Of a DNA stretch of 24,042 nucleotides, positions 7,864-15,057 are shown in pieces. The DNA comes from JAZSQT01 sp045538075 (GTDB lineage: Bacteria > Chrysiogenota > Deferribacteres > Deferribacterales > Mucispirillaceae): positions 1 through 24,042 of the forward strand of contig JAZSQT010000106.1 of the NCBI GenBank assembly GCA_045538075.1, given 5' to 3'. Position 1 is the first letter of the stretch, and each line of letters opens with the position of its first letter. The translations under genes were made by a program, and so were the position numbers. The notes under the pieces were generated by a model that was not told the DNA's origin, searched no databases, and worked only from the letters and a program-made list of their open reading frames with translations.

Positions 7864-8679
7864 GTGGAAAATAGCAAGAAAAAAGAATTGATATATAGAA
7901 TATTAGCAGGTTTAATTCTGCTTCCTATTGGGATTTACGTAGTTCTATTTTCTCATCAATACGTTTTTTTTGCTATTTTACTATTAATTATTCTCCTTGC
8001 TACAAGAGAGTTTATACCTTTAGTTGATAAAGAAAATGCTTTTATTTATAAACCGTTAATGTGGGGCAGTGCAGTTATTATTCCAAGTAGTTTATTTTTT
8101 GGTAATAATACTATTTTTTTAGCTATAATATTCATTATTCTATTTATATTGTTTCTTTTAAAAATGTTTTCTAATAATCCTACAGAAAGAGTTATAGAAG
8201 ATGTATCTTATAGTTTTTTTTCTGTTATATTTTTGCCATTTCTTTTTAGTTTTATGATTTTAATTAGAGAAGTTAGTGCTATGTGGTTGATGTTTATGTT
8301 TTTTGTCGTATGGGCAAGCGATACTTTTGCGTATTTTTCAGGCATAACCTTAGGCAAACATAAACTTATACCAAAAGTTAGTCCTAAAAAATCAGTAGAG
8401 GGTTTAATAGGAGGTTTTTTAGGAGGTTTAGTTATTGCTTACTTATTTAATTATTACCATTTTAATTTGAGTATATGGGTAATGCTTATTATTGCAGTAG
8501 ATGTTATTGTAGCTGGAGTAATTGGCGATTTAATAGAATCAATGATTAAAAGAAGTGCAGCAGTAAAAGATAGTGGCAATTTAATACCGGGGCATGGTGG
8601 AATATTAGATAGATTTGATTCAGCAATTTTTGCAGCACCAGTATTATATTTTTATTTATACTTTTTAGTGGGCATATAA
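7864..8679 (+). CDS. cdsA: Phosphatidate cytidylyltransferase (CDP-diacylglycerol synthase)
   Basis: A 271-residue polytopic inner-membrane enzyme that makes CDP-diacylglycerol from phosphatidate and CTP, the branch point for all membrane phospholipids. About seven or eight hydrophobic segments are visible. The family signature lies near the C-terminus (226-252), with KDSGNLIPGHGG and the metal-binding D249/D252 in LDRFD. The start is GTG at 7864, supported by AGGAGG eight bases upstream. Its TAA stop overlaps the dxr ATG by one base. Confidence 0.95.
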   Translation: MENSKKKELIYRILAGLILLPIGIYVVLFSHQYVFFAILLLIILLATREFIPLVDKENAFIYKPLMWGSAVIIPSSLFFGNNTIFLAIIFIILFILFLLKMFSNNPTERVIEDVSYSFFSVIFLPFLFSFMILIREVSAMWLMFMFFVVWASDTFAYFSGITLGKHKLIPKVSPKKSVEGLIGGFLGGLVIAYLFNYYHFNLSIWVMLIIAVDVIVAGVIGDLIESMIKRSAAVKDSGNLIPGHGGILDRFDSAIFAAPVLYFYLYFLVGI

Positions 8680-9797
8680 TGAAGAAAAAAAGGATTGGTA
8701 TAATTGGTGCTACTGGGTCTATAGGCAGTCAAGCAGTAGAAGTTATACTTGATAATAAAGATTTATTTGAAGTAGTCTTTTTAACTAATTATTCTAATAC
8801 AGAGTTATTAACTTCTTTTGCAGAGAAATTAAATTGTAAAAATTTTATAACATCAAAAGACGATAAAGACGATAAATTTATCAAAAATATCTTAGATAAT
8901 GAAGAAATAGATTTAATATTACACTCTCCAAGTGGTATAGATTCAGCAAAAATTGCTTACGAAATAGTATCACGAGGCATTAATATTGCTTTAGCAAATA
9001 AGGAATGTATAGTTTCTGCCGGCAAACTCATTACAGAAACAGCAAAAAAATGTAATTCACATATAATTCCAGTAGATAGCGAACATTCAGCAATATTTCA
9101 ATGTTTATTAGGTCAAAATAAAAAAAGTGTAAAAAAAATTACTTTAACGGCAAGTGGTGGACCTTTTCGCACAAAATCATTAAAAGAAATGGAGTCTGTT
9201 ACAATAGAAGAAGCCTTGAAACACCCAAATTGGAGTATGGGTAAGAAAATTACAATAGATTCTGCAACAATGATGAATAAAGGATTAGAATTGATAGAAG
9301 CATACTATCTTTTTAATATAGAACCAGAAAATTTAGAAGTTGCAATTCATAAAGAAAGTATAGTTCATTCGTATGTTGCCTTTAATGATGGCTCAATAAT
9401 AGCTCAAATGGGCAAGCCAAATATGAAAGTGCCAATTTCCTTTGCATTAGGTTATCCAGAAAGAATTTCAAGTGGAGTAGAAGCACCAAATTTGTTTGAA
9501 ATTGGCAGTCTTAATTTTGAAAAACCAGATTTAAATAAATTTTTGTGTCTAAAAATAGCAATAGATGTTTTAAAAACTAAATCAAATGCTTTAATGACTG
9601 CTATGAATGCTGCTAACGAAGTTGCAGTTAATTCTTTTATAAATAATGAAATTACTTTTTTAGATATAAGTAAAGTAATAGAAGAAACTATATCAAAAAT
9701 ATCATTTAGTGATAGCAATGATATTGATGAGGCTTGTTTAAATAATAAAAAATCTTACGAAGTTGCACTATCTGTTGTTGCAAATCTTAAAAAATAA
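8679..9797 (+). CDS. dxr: 1-deoxy-D-xylulose 5-phosphate reductoisomerase
   Basis: A 372-residue NADPH-dependent enzyme that converts DXP to methylerythritol phosphate, the committed step of the MEP isoprenoid route. The nucleotide-binding GATGSIG is at 10-16, LANKE at 105-109, the metal-binding DSEHSA at 133-138 (D133, E135), TASGGPFR at 157-164, and the substrate and metal segment NWSMGKKITIDSATMMNKGL at 184-203. It is slightly short for the family but complete. It overlaps cdsA by one base, and rseP follows after 68 bp, the largest gap in the operon. Confidence 0.97.
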   Translation: MKKKRIGIIGATGSIGSQAVEVILDNKDLFEVVFLTNYSNTELLTSFAEKLNCKNFITSKDDKDDKFIKNILDNEEIDLILHSPSGIDSAKIAYEIVSRGINIALANKECIVSAGKLITETAKKCNSHIIPVDSEHSAIFQCLLGQNKKSVKKITLTASGGPFRTKSLKEMESVTIEEALKHPNWSMGKKITIDSATMMNKGLELIEAYYLFNIEPENLEVAIHKESIVHSYVAFNDGSIIAQMGKPNMKVPISFALGYPERISSGVEAPNLFEIGSLNFEKPDLNKFLCLKIAIDVLKTKSNALMTAMNAANEVAVNSFINNEITFLDISKVIEETISKISFSDSNDIDEACLNNKKSYEVALSVVANLKK

Positions 9798-9865
9798 TTA
9801 TAAAAAAGAACATTAATAATTTTAGTTTGTCTAAGTTTTCAAATTAAAAAGGAATAAGGTTAAAT

Positions 9866-11191
9866 ATGAATATAGTTATCGCATTAGTTGTGTTAGGAGT
9901 GTTAATTTTTATCCACGAGTTAGGGCATTTTCTCTTTGCAAAATGGTGTGGAGTTTACGTAGAAAAATTTTCTTTAGGTTTTGGACCAAAACTTATTGGC
10001 AAAAAAATAGGCGAAACAGAATATTGTCTTTCTGCTTTTCCGTTAGGTGGATACGTCAAAATGTATGGCGAAGATGAAGAAGATACGGACAGTAACGACA
10101 CATCAAAAGTAGGTAGAGCTTTTACTGATAAAAAAACGTGGCAAAGGGCATTAATCGTATTTGCTGGACCTTTATTTAATATTCTTCTTGCAGTAGTAGT
10201 TTTTTGGGGCTTATTTATGACAGGCTTTCCAGATTACGAAGCTATTGTTGGCGAAGTCAAGTCTGGTAGCGTGGCTGAAATTTCTGGTATAAAAAGTGGA
10301 GACAAAATTGTTGCTGTAGATGATAAAAATGTTCGTAGTTGGGGCGAGTTTCAATCAATAATTTCTGAAAATCCAAATAAAAGCATATCAATAACTCTTG
10401 ATGACGGTAGAAAAATACCTATAACTATATCAGAAAGTCAAGCAAAAGATGTTTTTGGCGATACAGAAATAGTAGGCGATATTGGAGTTAGTTTGCTTAT
10501 TCCTGCAATAATTGGTAGTGTGCAAGAAGGTAGCCCTGCAGAAATTGGTGGTTTAAAAAGTGGTGATAAAATTGTTTCAATCAATAACGAAAATATAGTT
10601 GGTTGGAATAATTCGGCAAGTTATATTAGAGAAAGACCAGAAGAGTTATTAACTTTTAATATATTAAGAAACAATGAGAATATAACTTTACAAATTACAC
10701 CAAAATTAAATGAAATAAATAACGAACAAGGCGAAAAAATTAGTGTAGGCTTAGTTGGAATTACACCAAAAGAAGGTAGTGTATTAGTTAATTACGGTTT
10801 TATAGATTCTATGATAAAAGGTTTTGAAAAAAGCTGGGAATTTACTGCATTAGTTTTTGAAAGTTTTGCAAAACTTATTCAAAGGGCAGTTCCAGCAGAT
10901 TCATTAGGTGGACCTATTATGATAGTTCAAATGACAGCTACTTCAGCTGAATCTGGAATGGCTGCATTGCTTACTTTTATGGCAATTATTAGCTTAAATT
11001 TAGCTATATTTAATCTTTTGCCAATTCCAGTTTTAGATGGTGGTCATTTATTGATAATGGCAATAGAATCAATTACAAGAAGAAAATTAAGTGAAAAAAT
11101 TATTGGTGGTTTTCAAAGGGTGGGTTTTGCCTTGTTAATGGCATTAATGGTTTTCGCTTTTTATAATGATATAGCAAGATTTTTTAAGTAA
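9866..11191 (+). CDS. rseP: Site-2 intramembrane metalloprotease RseP
   Basis: A 441-residue inner-membrane zinc protease of the S2P family, which cleaves transmembrane anti-sigma factors and can clear spent signal peptides. HELGH at 17-21 lies in the first membrane segment and the third zinc ligand is in LDG at 390-392, within NLLPIPVLDGGH. Two tandem periplasmic PDZ domains lie between (about 120-190 and 205-285), each with a GLKSGDKIV/GIKSGDKIV-type core. The start has AAGGAATAAGG upstream. It is the last gene of the operon; bamA, a common downstream neighbour in Gram-negatives, is not here, and a terminator follows 30 bp after the stop. Confidence 0.97.
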   Translation: MNIVIALVVLGVLIFIHELGHFLFAKWCGVYVEKFSLGFGPKLIGKKIGETEYCLSAFPLGGYVKMYGEDEEDTDSNDTSKVGRAFTDKKTWQRALIVFAGPLFNILLAVVVFWGLFMTGFPDYEAIVGEVKSGSVAEISGIKSGDKIVAVDDKNVRSWGEFQSIISENPNKSISITLDDGRKIPITISESQAKDVFGDTEIVGDIGVSLLIPAIIGSVQEGSPAEIGGLKSGDKIVSINNENIVGWNNSASYIRERPEELLTFNILRNNENITLQITPKLNEINNEQGEKISVGLVGITPKEGSVLVNYGFIDSMIKGFEKSWEFTALVFESFAKLIQRAVPADSLGGPIMIVQMTATSAESGMAALLTFMAIISLNLAIFNLLPIPVLDGGHLLIMAIESITRRKLSEKIIGGFQRVGFALLMALMVFAFYNDIARFFK

Positions 11192-11220
11192 TATAATGTT
11201 GCTATAATTTACTTCTTTTG

Positions 11221-11248
11221 ACCCAGTTTATACTGGGTTTTTTCTTTA
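11221..11248 (+). terminator. Intrinsic terminator of the lepA-rseP operon
   Basis: A 7-bp stem ACCCAGT/ACTGGGT (11221-11227 with 11232-11238) with a 4-nt loop runs directly into a T-rich tail. It lies 30 bp after the rseP stop. Confidence 0.92.
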
Positions 11249-11322
11249 TTTTTTGTTAATCATTTTTGTAGAAGTAAATTTGATATAGTTAATAAAGATT
11301 AAATAGTAATACTATATTTTTA

Positions 11323-11374
11323 ACTGGATTACTTCGTCCCTTTGCTCCTCGTAATGACGGTTTTAACGTCATTA
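11323..11374. repeat. Dispersed repeat module A, copy 1
   Basis: This begins ACTGGATTACTTCGTC and continues TTTGCTCCTCGTAATGAC, then a short hairpin (TAATGACG with CGTCATTA). Near-identical copies lie at 12005, 12438 and 19753. This copy stands alone, without the companion module B. It lies between the operon terminator and the convergent Sel1 gene. It resembles the ATTGC-GAGCGAAGC type of interspersed palindromic sequence common in AT-rich genomes (recollection, not a search). Confidence 0.85.
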
Positions 11375-11397
11375 AGAGAAAGTAAGTATAAATATTT

Positions 11398-11868
11398 TTA
11401 TCTACCTAACATATTTTTTAAATTTTTATAATTATCACAACCCATTTGAAATTTTAATTTGCATGCTTTACCGTATAAATCTACTGCTTTATTTTTATCT
11501 TGCTTTACTCCATAGCCGTTATTATACATATAGCCAAGATTATAACAGCCTTTAGCATCTCCACCATTACACGCTTTTTCGTATAATTCTTTTGCTTTAA
11601 AATAATCTTGCTTTACTCCATAGCCGTTATCATACATATAGCCAAGACCATTACAGCCCATAGCATCTACACCATTACATGCTTTTTCAAATAATTCTTT
11701 TGCTTTATTAAAATCTTGCTTTACTCCTTCACCTTTACGATACATTATACCAAGCTCTGCACAACTTTCTAAATCACCTTTATTACATTTATCTTCTAAA
11801 TTTTTTACGTCTTTGGCATAACTATTTACTGAAAATAGGATAAATAATAAAATTAATAATTTTTTCAT
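11398..11868 (-). CDS. Secreted cysteine-rich Sel1-repeat protein (four repeats)
   Basis: A 156-residue exported protein. A signal peptide (MKKLLILLFILFSVNSYA, cleavage after A18) is followed by four Sel1-like repeats of exactly 36 residues. Each carries a cysteine pair eight apart: C28/C36, C64/C72, C100/C108, C136/C144. This is the arrangement seen in Helicobacter Hcp-type proteins, where each pair forms a disulfide linking two antiparallel helices. Such solenoids usually bind peptides or proteins; the ligand here is unknown. A minus-strand AGGAAA ribosome site precedes the ATG. It is a close paralog of the 15058-15960 gene: near-identical signal peptide and C-terminus, shorter by exactly 144 residues (four repeats). 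It faces the rseP operon convergently. Confidence 0.88.
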   Translation of the reverse strand: MKKLLILLFILFSVNSYAKDVKNLEDKCNKGDLESCAELGIMYRKGEGVKQDFNKAKELFEKACNGVDAMGCNGLGYMYDNGYGVKQDYFKAKELYEKACNGGDAKGCYNLGYMYNNGYGVKQDKNKAVDLYGKACKLKFQMGCDNYKNLKNMLGR

Positions 11869-12004
11869 ATTATTTCCTAAAAATATATTTTTTTAACCAA
11901 TAATCACTATAATATATTATCAAAATAATTACTATAGCTAAACATTGTTAATTTTAAATAGTAGCAACGATAAAAATGTTGGAATATTTTTTGTAAATAG
12001 TTTT

Positions 12005-12056
12005 ACTGGATTACTTCGTCGCTTTGCTCCTCGTAATGACGGTTTTAACGTCATTA
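12005..12056. repeat. Dispersed repeat module A, copy 2
   Basis: Almost identical to copy 1 (11323-11374): ACTGGATTACTTCGTCG, CTTTGCTCCTCGTAATGAC, then an 8-bp hairpin (12034-12041 with 12049-12056). It is followed 12 bp later by module B in inverted orientation; the two modules share a mirrored GTCATT-R-CGAG terminus. Confidence 0.88.
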
Positions 12057-12067
12057 ACCCTTTAAAA

Positions 12068-12103
12068 GTCATTGCGAGACGATTTTAATCGTCGTGGCAA
12101 TCT
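12068..12103. repeat. Dispersed hairpin repeat module B, copy 1
   Basis: A 36-bp unit beginning GTCATTGCGAG and ending GTGGCAATCT. It folds as an outer ATTGC/GCAAT stem and an inner GACGAT/ATCGTC stem around a TTTA loop. Copies lie at 12484-12519 (identical) and 19595-19630 (with a paired base swap). Similarity continues some 30 bp to the right. Confidence 0.9.
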
Positions 12104-12175
12104 ACAAACTATATAAATAATTTCTATTTTTATATACTCATTTCGGTGTAAAGGTTATTTCAATTTCAACTTCCC

Positions 12176-12331
12176 TAAAGAACACAATTTTTTCTCCAGA
12201 AGTAAAAACATTCCATATATTTATTCAATAAGGTCGTTAACTCGCTTACGCTCGGGGTTTCACCCAAAACTCCCAAAAAACATTGAATAAATATATGTCA
12301 TTACTTCTGAGTTCAAAAATTGTATTCTTTA
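12176..12331. repeat. Imperfect inverted-repeat element, ~50-nt arms
   Basis: The left arm 12176-12230 and the reverse complement of 12281-12331 share TAAAGAA, ACAATTTTT, CAGAAGTAA and a 15-nt block TATATTTATTCAAT-, with small insertions and substitutions. The about 50-bp centre is comparatively GC-rich and includes CTCGCTTACGCTCGGGG. The outermost sequence also occurs at 61-87. It contains no open reading frame of note. It could be a MITE-like element or a degraded mobile-element remnant, or it could produce a long hairpin RNA. Confidence 0.75.
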
Positions 12332-12437
12332 TGTATATTGTTATCCTTTCAATTCTATTTAAAAATTCATATTTATTTATCATTTCAGATTTAAATAAAG
12401 GAAAGTTTTATAATTAGGTGATTTTAAAACCTTTTTT

Positions 12438-12473
12438 ACTGGATTACTTCGTCGTTTCACTCCTCGTAATGAC
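12438..12473. repeat. Dispersed repeat module A, copy 3
   Basis: ACTGGATTACTTCGTCG followed by TTTCACTCCTCGTAATGAC. It is the same unit as at 12005 with minor changes and without the trailing 8-bp hairpin, and it is followed 10 bp later by module B. Confidence 0.85.
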
Positions 12474-12483
12474 ATATTTAAAA

Positions 12484-12519
12484 GTCATTGCGAGACGATT
12501 TTAATCGTCGTGGCAATCT
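12484..12519. repeat. Dispersed hairpin repeat module B, copy 2
   Basis: Identical in its 36 bp to 12068-12103 and paired with module A in the same inverted order. The right flank ATATATCATACAAAAAATTTC resembles the flank of the third copy (19631-19650), so the repeated unit is somewhat longer than the hairpin itself. Confidence 0.9.
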
Positions 12520-12604
12520 ATATATCATACAAAAAATTTCTATATTTATTTAAGTATGTAATTTATTTAATCTGCATTTATTGATATAATTTATCAACAA
12601 AGTA

Positions 12605-12632
12605 TTGCAATATTATTTTTTTGATTTATAAT
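12605..12632 (+). promoter_or_regulatory. Predicted promoter of the porin gene
   Basis: TTGCAA (12605-12610) and TATAAT (12627-12632) are separated by 16 bp, placing the start near 12639 and giving a 24-nt leader with a strong GGAGGAAG site. A symmetric TTGATA-N5-TATCAA (12581-12597) lies just upstream of the -35 and could be an operator. Its spacing does not fit an FNR box. Confidence 0.6.
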
Positions 12633-12662
12633 TAAACAGATTTTTTGGAGGAAGAATACAAA

Positions 12663-13832
12663 ATGAATAAACTTTTATTTTCTTTTTTAGCATTTGCTAT
12701 ATCGGCAGTGCCAGTATTAGCTTTTGAAATTCCTATGCCAGAAGGTATGAAACTTGATATGTATGGTCAAGCTCGTATGACTGCAGCTTATGAATATTCA
12801 AATGCTTCTGACAAGACTAAAAATATAATTAGTAGTGATTTTAAAATGAGATGGCAAGGCAACTCTCGTTTTGGTATCAATTTTAGTGCAGGCAACTTTT
12901 TTGCTAATGCAGAAATGAATGTTCAACCAGATCAAACTTTACCTCTTTTGCCTATTGGCTTTCGTCAATTCTACGGTGGTTACACTTTTGAAAATGGTTT
13001 AACTTTAATTGCTGGTAACAAATCTACTCTTACTGGTAACGGTATTTCAAGTGATGTTTACTTTGTAGATAATGGTCTCGTTGGTTTTGGAACGGTAAGT
13101 GATTCTCGTCGTCCAATGCTTATGGTTAGTTATGCTGGTTTAAGTGTTGCAGCTGTGGCAAATATTGATAATCAAATACTTACCAATGCTGATGATATTG
13201 CAGAAACTTATATTCCACGTTTTGAAATTGCTTACGATTATGAAAGTGATTTCATGACTGCAAGAGTATTTGGAACGTATGGACTCTTCACTCAAAAACA
13301 TGGCACTAATGGAACGGATAGAACAAATGTTCATGCTTGGCACGCAGGTTTTGATATTATGCCTACATTTGGAAGTATGTATGTTGGTATTAGTGCATTC
13401 GTTGGTATGAATGCTGGAATGTATGGTGCAGTTTATATGTTAAATAACACTGGTGACGATGTTACAGAAATCAAACCTTCATTCGATGGTGAAAACAATG
13501 ACAATCTTAATGACGTATTAACTTGGGGTGTTGCTGCTGTTTTTGGTATGCAAGTTAGCGAAATGATTTCTTTTGAAATTGGTGGTGGTTATCAAGATTC
13601 TACTGCTGATAATTTCAGAAGCTATAAAGATGGCAAAAAAGTTGGCATAGCTGGATATGCAGCTTATATCCAAACTCCAATAACTTTTGCTGAAGGACAT
13701 TTTACTTTAGTTCCACAAGTTGGTTACTATGCTCGTCAAACTGACTACTATATTTATGATGATGAAACACAAACAGGTGCTACAAGTGTAGGTGCTTTAA
13801 TTGCTGGTGCTCAATTAGTAGTTAAATTTTAA
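12663..13832 (+). CDS. Outer-membrane beta-barrel porin-like protein
   Basis: A 389-residue exported protein. Its signal peptide (MNKLLFSFLAFAISAVPVLA, cleavage before FEIP) is followed by many alternating hydrophobic and aromatic strands (for example YGQARMTAAYEY, SRFGINFSAGNFFANAEMNV, RQFYGGYTF). It ends in VVKF, a terminal phenylalanine typical of proteins recognised by the BAM complex. This indicates a general or substrate-specific porin rather than a transporter with a plug. An in-frame TTG at 12645 is rejected as the start because it overlaps the GGAGGAAG ribosome site at 12647-12654; the ATG at 12663 is correctly spaced. Codon use is rich in frequent codons, and the gene has its own promoter and terminator, so it is probably highly expressed. 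The exact porin family cannot be named from sequence alone. Confidence 0.85.
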   Translation: MNKLLFSFLAFAISAVPVLAFEIPMPEGMKLDMYGQARMTAAYEYSNASDKTKNIISSDFKMRWQGNSRFGINFSAGNFFANAEMNVQPDQTLPLLPIGFRQFYGGYTFENGLTLIAGNKSTLTGNGISSDVYFVDNGLVGFGTVSDSRRPMLMVSYAGLSVAAVANIDNQILTNADDIAETYIPRFEIAYDYESDFMTARVFGTYGLFTQKHGTNGTDRTNVHAWHAGFDIMPTFGSMYVGISAFVGMNAGMYGAVYMLNNTGDDVTEIKPSFDGENNDNLNDVLTWGVAAVFGMQVSEMISFEIGGGYQDSTADNFRSYKDGKKVGIAGYAAYIQTPITFAEGHFTLVPQVGYYARQTDYYIYDDETQTGATSVGALIAGAQLVVKF

Positions 13833-13857
13833 TAATATTTTTATTAAATGATAATTT

Positions 13858-13889
13858 AAGCCTATTCATTTTATGGATAGGCTTTTTTA
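13858..13889 (+). terminator. Intrinsic terminator of the porin gene
   Basis: An 11-bp stem (13858-13868 with 13874-13884, one G-T wobble) around a 5-nt loop ends in a run of six T residues, 26 bp after the porin stop. Confidence 0.93.
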
Positions 13890-13890
13890 T

Positions 13891-13920
13891 GACAAAAAAT
13901 AAGCCACCCAATAGGGTGGC
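13891..13920 (-). terminator. Intrinsic terminator of the 13968-14759 gene
   Basis: A perfect GCCACCC/GGGTGGC stem (13903-13909 with 13914-13920) with a 4-nt loop, followed on the minus strand by TTATTTTTTG. It lies 48 bp beyond the stop of the leftward gene, back-to-back with the porin terminator. Confidence 0.85.
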
Positions 13921-13967
13921 AAATTAAGAGGAGAGGATGAGTTAAGAGGGGTGGTATTATTTATTTA

Positions 13968-14759
13968 CTACTCTAAAGTATCCAATCTACGTTGTGTTTT
14001 TAATTTTACTTGGTTAGCTTTGTCGTTAATTTTATTAATCTGATTATTAGTAACTTTTTGTCTTTCTGTAGATAACTGTTTAATTTGATTGTTATTTAAT
14101 TTAGCAATTTCGTTGTTATAAACTTCAACAGATAAGTTAATCATAGCTTTTACAGATTCTGCAAATGATTTTTTTGCATTTTCAAAATCTTTACCAGTAG
14201 TAATTCCTGCTAACCAAAAGCCACGATACTTATTGTAAGCATTACGGAAGTTATTTTGAACCATTTTTATTTTGTTGCCATATTTTTCCATAATTTCTTT
14301 TTTCGTTGGTGTAGGCAAACCACTATCATCTAATAAGTCGTAAATATCTTCAACACCGTCTGATGTAAAAAATTTATTATAAAAATCATCTGCATCATCA
14401 TCGCCTGCTTTTTCTTTTTCAAATTTTTGAGATAAAGAACCTGCTTTGTTAGATAAATCAGTATAAGCTATTCTCATATCATTGCTTAAATCAACAATTT
14501 GATTAGTAAGTTTATCTACAATAAGTTCTTGTTTTACTGAATTAACTTTGTTTTCAATTGCTTTTGCTAAATCGTTACTCGTTTCAACAATATTAACTCT
14601 CAATTTTGCAGCTTTTTGATGAATATCGTTATACATTTTTACTACTTCTATTTTAGTATCTTTAGGTAGTGATGCTAAATCTTTTTCAAGCCAGTTATCT
14701 GCAAAAACACTCGTTGCTATAAATGAAAATAAAATTGTAAAAATAAATTGTTTTACCAT
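13968..14759 (-). CDS. Secreted helical/coiled-coil protein of unknown function
   Basis: A 263-residue protein I do not recognise. A signal peptide (MVKQFIFTILFSFIATSVFA, cleavage before DNW) is followed by a mature part that is almost entirely predicted helix. There is an N-terminal amphipathic stretch (about 25-110), an acidic linker with GDDDADDFY (about 118-126), a middle helix-rich region around KKEIMEKYGNKIKMVQ, and a C-terminal Asn/Gln/Lys-rich coiled coil (about 215-260). There are no cysteines and no catalytic motif. It is likely periplasmic or secreted. An AAAGGAT ribosome site precedes the ATG. It is convergent with the porin and read in the same direction as the following Sel1 gene but separated from it by a hairpin, so it looks monocistronic. 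It could be a chaperone-like or structural periplasmic protein, but nothing in the sequence decides. Confidence 0.7.
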   Translation of the reverse strand: MVKQFIFTILFSFIATSVFADNWLEKDLASLPKDTKIEVVKMYNDIHQKAAKLRVNIVETSNDLAKAIENKVNSVKQELIVDKLTNQIVDLSNDMRIAYTDLSNKAGSLSQKFEKEKAGDDDADDFYNKFFTSDGVEDIYDLLDDSGLPTPTKKEIMEKYGNKIKMVQNNFRNAYNKYRGFWLAGITTGKDFENAKKSFAESVKAMINLSVEVYNNEIAKLNNNQIKQLSTERQKVTNNQINKINDKANQVKLKTQRRLDTLE

Positions 14760-14833
14760 AAAAATATCCTTTTATAATTTTTGTCTGTATCTATTTGTAA
14801 CTTATAAAAAAAATATATGGTGAAAAAATAAAT

Positions 14834-14862
14834 GATATATTTAATTTTGTTTTTATTATCAA
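14834..14862 (-). promoter_or_regulatory. Candidate promoter of the 13968-14759 gene
   Basis: On the minus strand TTGATA (14862-14857) and TATATC (14839-14834) are 17 bp apart, about 75 bp before the start codon. The surrounding DNA is very AT-rich, so the call is tentative. Confidence 0.35.
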
Positions 14863-14979
14863 TAAGTTGATATATGTATTCTATGATTATACTAAAAATT
14901 TTAACTTTATATATTTTTTAAGTTTTTGAATATGGAACGGCAATAAATTTATTATTTTTAACTACTGAAACAGACAAAT

Positions 14980-15016
14980 ATTTATCACCTTTTCTAAATA
15001 AGAGAAGGTGATAAAT
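14980..15016 (-). terminator. Long hairpin after the eight-repeat Sel1 gene, probable terminator
   Basis: A 16-bp stem (14980-14995 with 15001-15016, one G-T wobble) with a 5-nt loop, 42 bp past the stop codon. The T-tail on the minus strand is weak (TATTTGTC), so it may be a terminator or an mRNA-stabilising 3' structure. Confidence 0.55.
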
Positions 15017-15057
15017 ATAAAATAAAAGTTAATATAATTTGTTTAATAACTACAAAT

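Larger units (their letters stand above)
11869..12662. other. Repeat-rich intergenic region before the porin
   Basis: No credible coding sequence on either strand. It holds dispersed modules A and B twice (12005-12103 and 12438-12519), a 156-bp imperfect inverted-repeat element (12176-12331), and the porin promoter near its right end. The intervening 11869-12004 and 12332-12437 are AT-rich with nothing else I can support. Confidence 0.8.

Noticed and set aside
12176..12331. Insertion sequence with a transposase
   Set aside because: The element is 156 bp with no open reading frame of useful length; at most a non-autonomous remnant.
12581..12597. FNR/CRP-type box upstream of the porin promoter (TTGATA...TATCAA)
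   Set aside because: The half-sites are right, but the gap is 7 between TTGAT and ATCAA rather than the 4 required for FNR. Kept only as a generic symmetric site.
11869..12662. Possible CRISPR array in the repeat-rich gap
   Set aside because: Repeats are few, irregularly spaced, of two types, and have no uniform spacers; no cas genes are in the window.
12645..12662. Upstream TTG start for the porin
   Set aside because: It would bury the GGAGGAAG ribosome site inside the coding region and put a charged leader in front of a good signal peptide.
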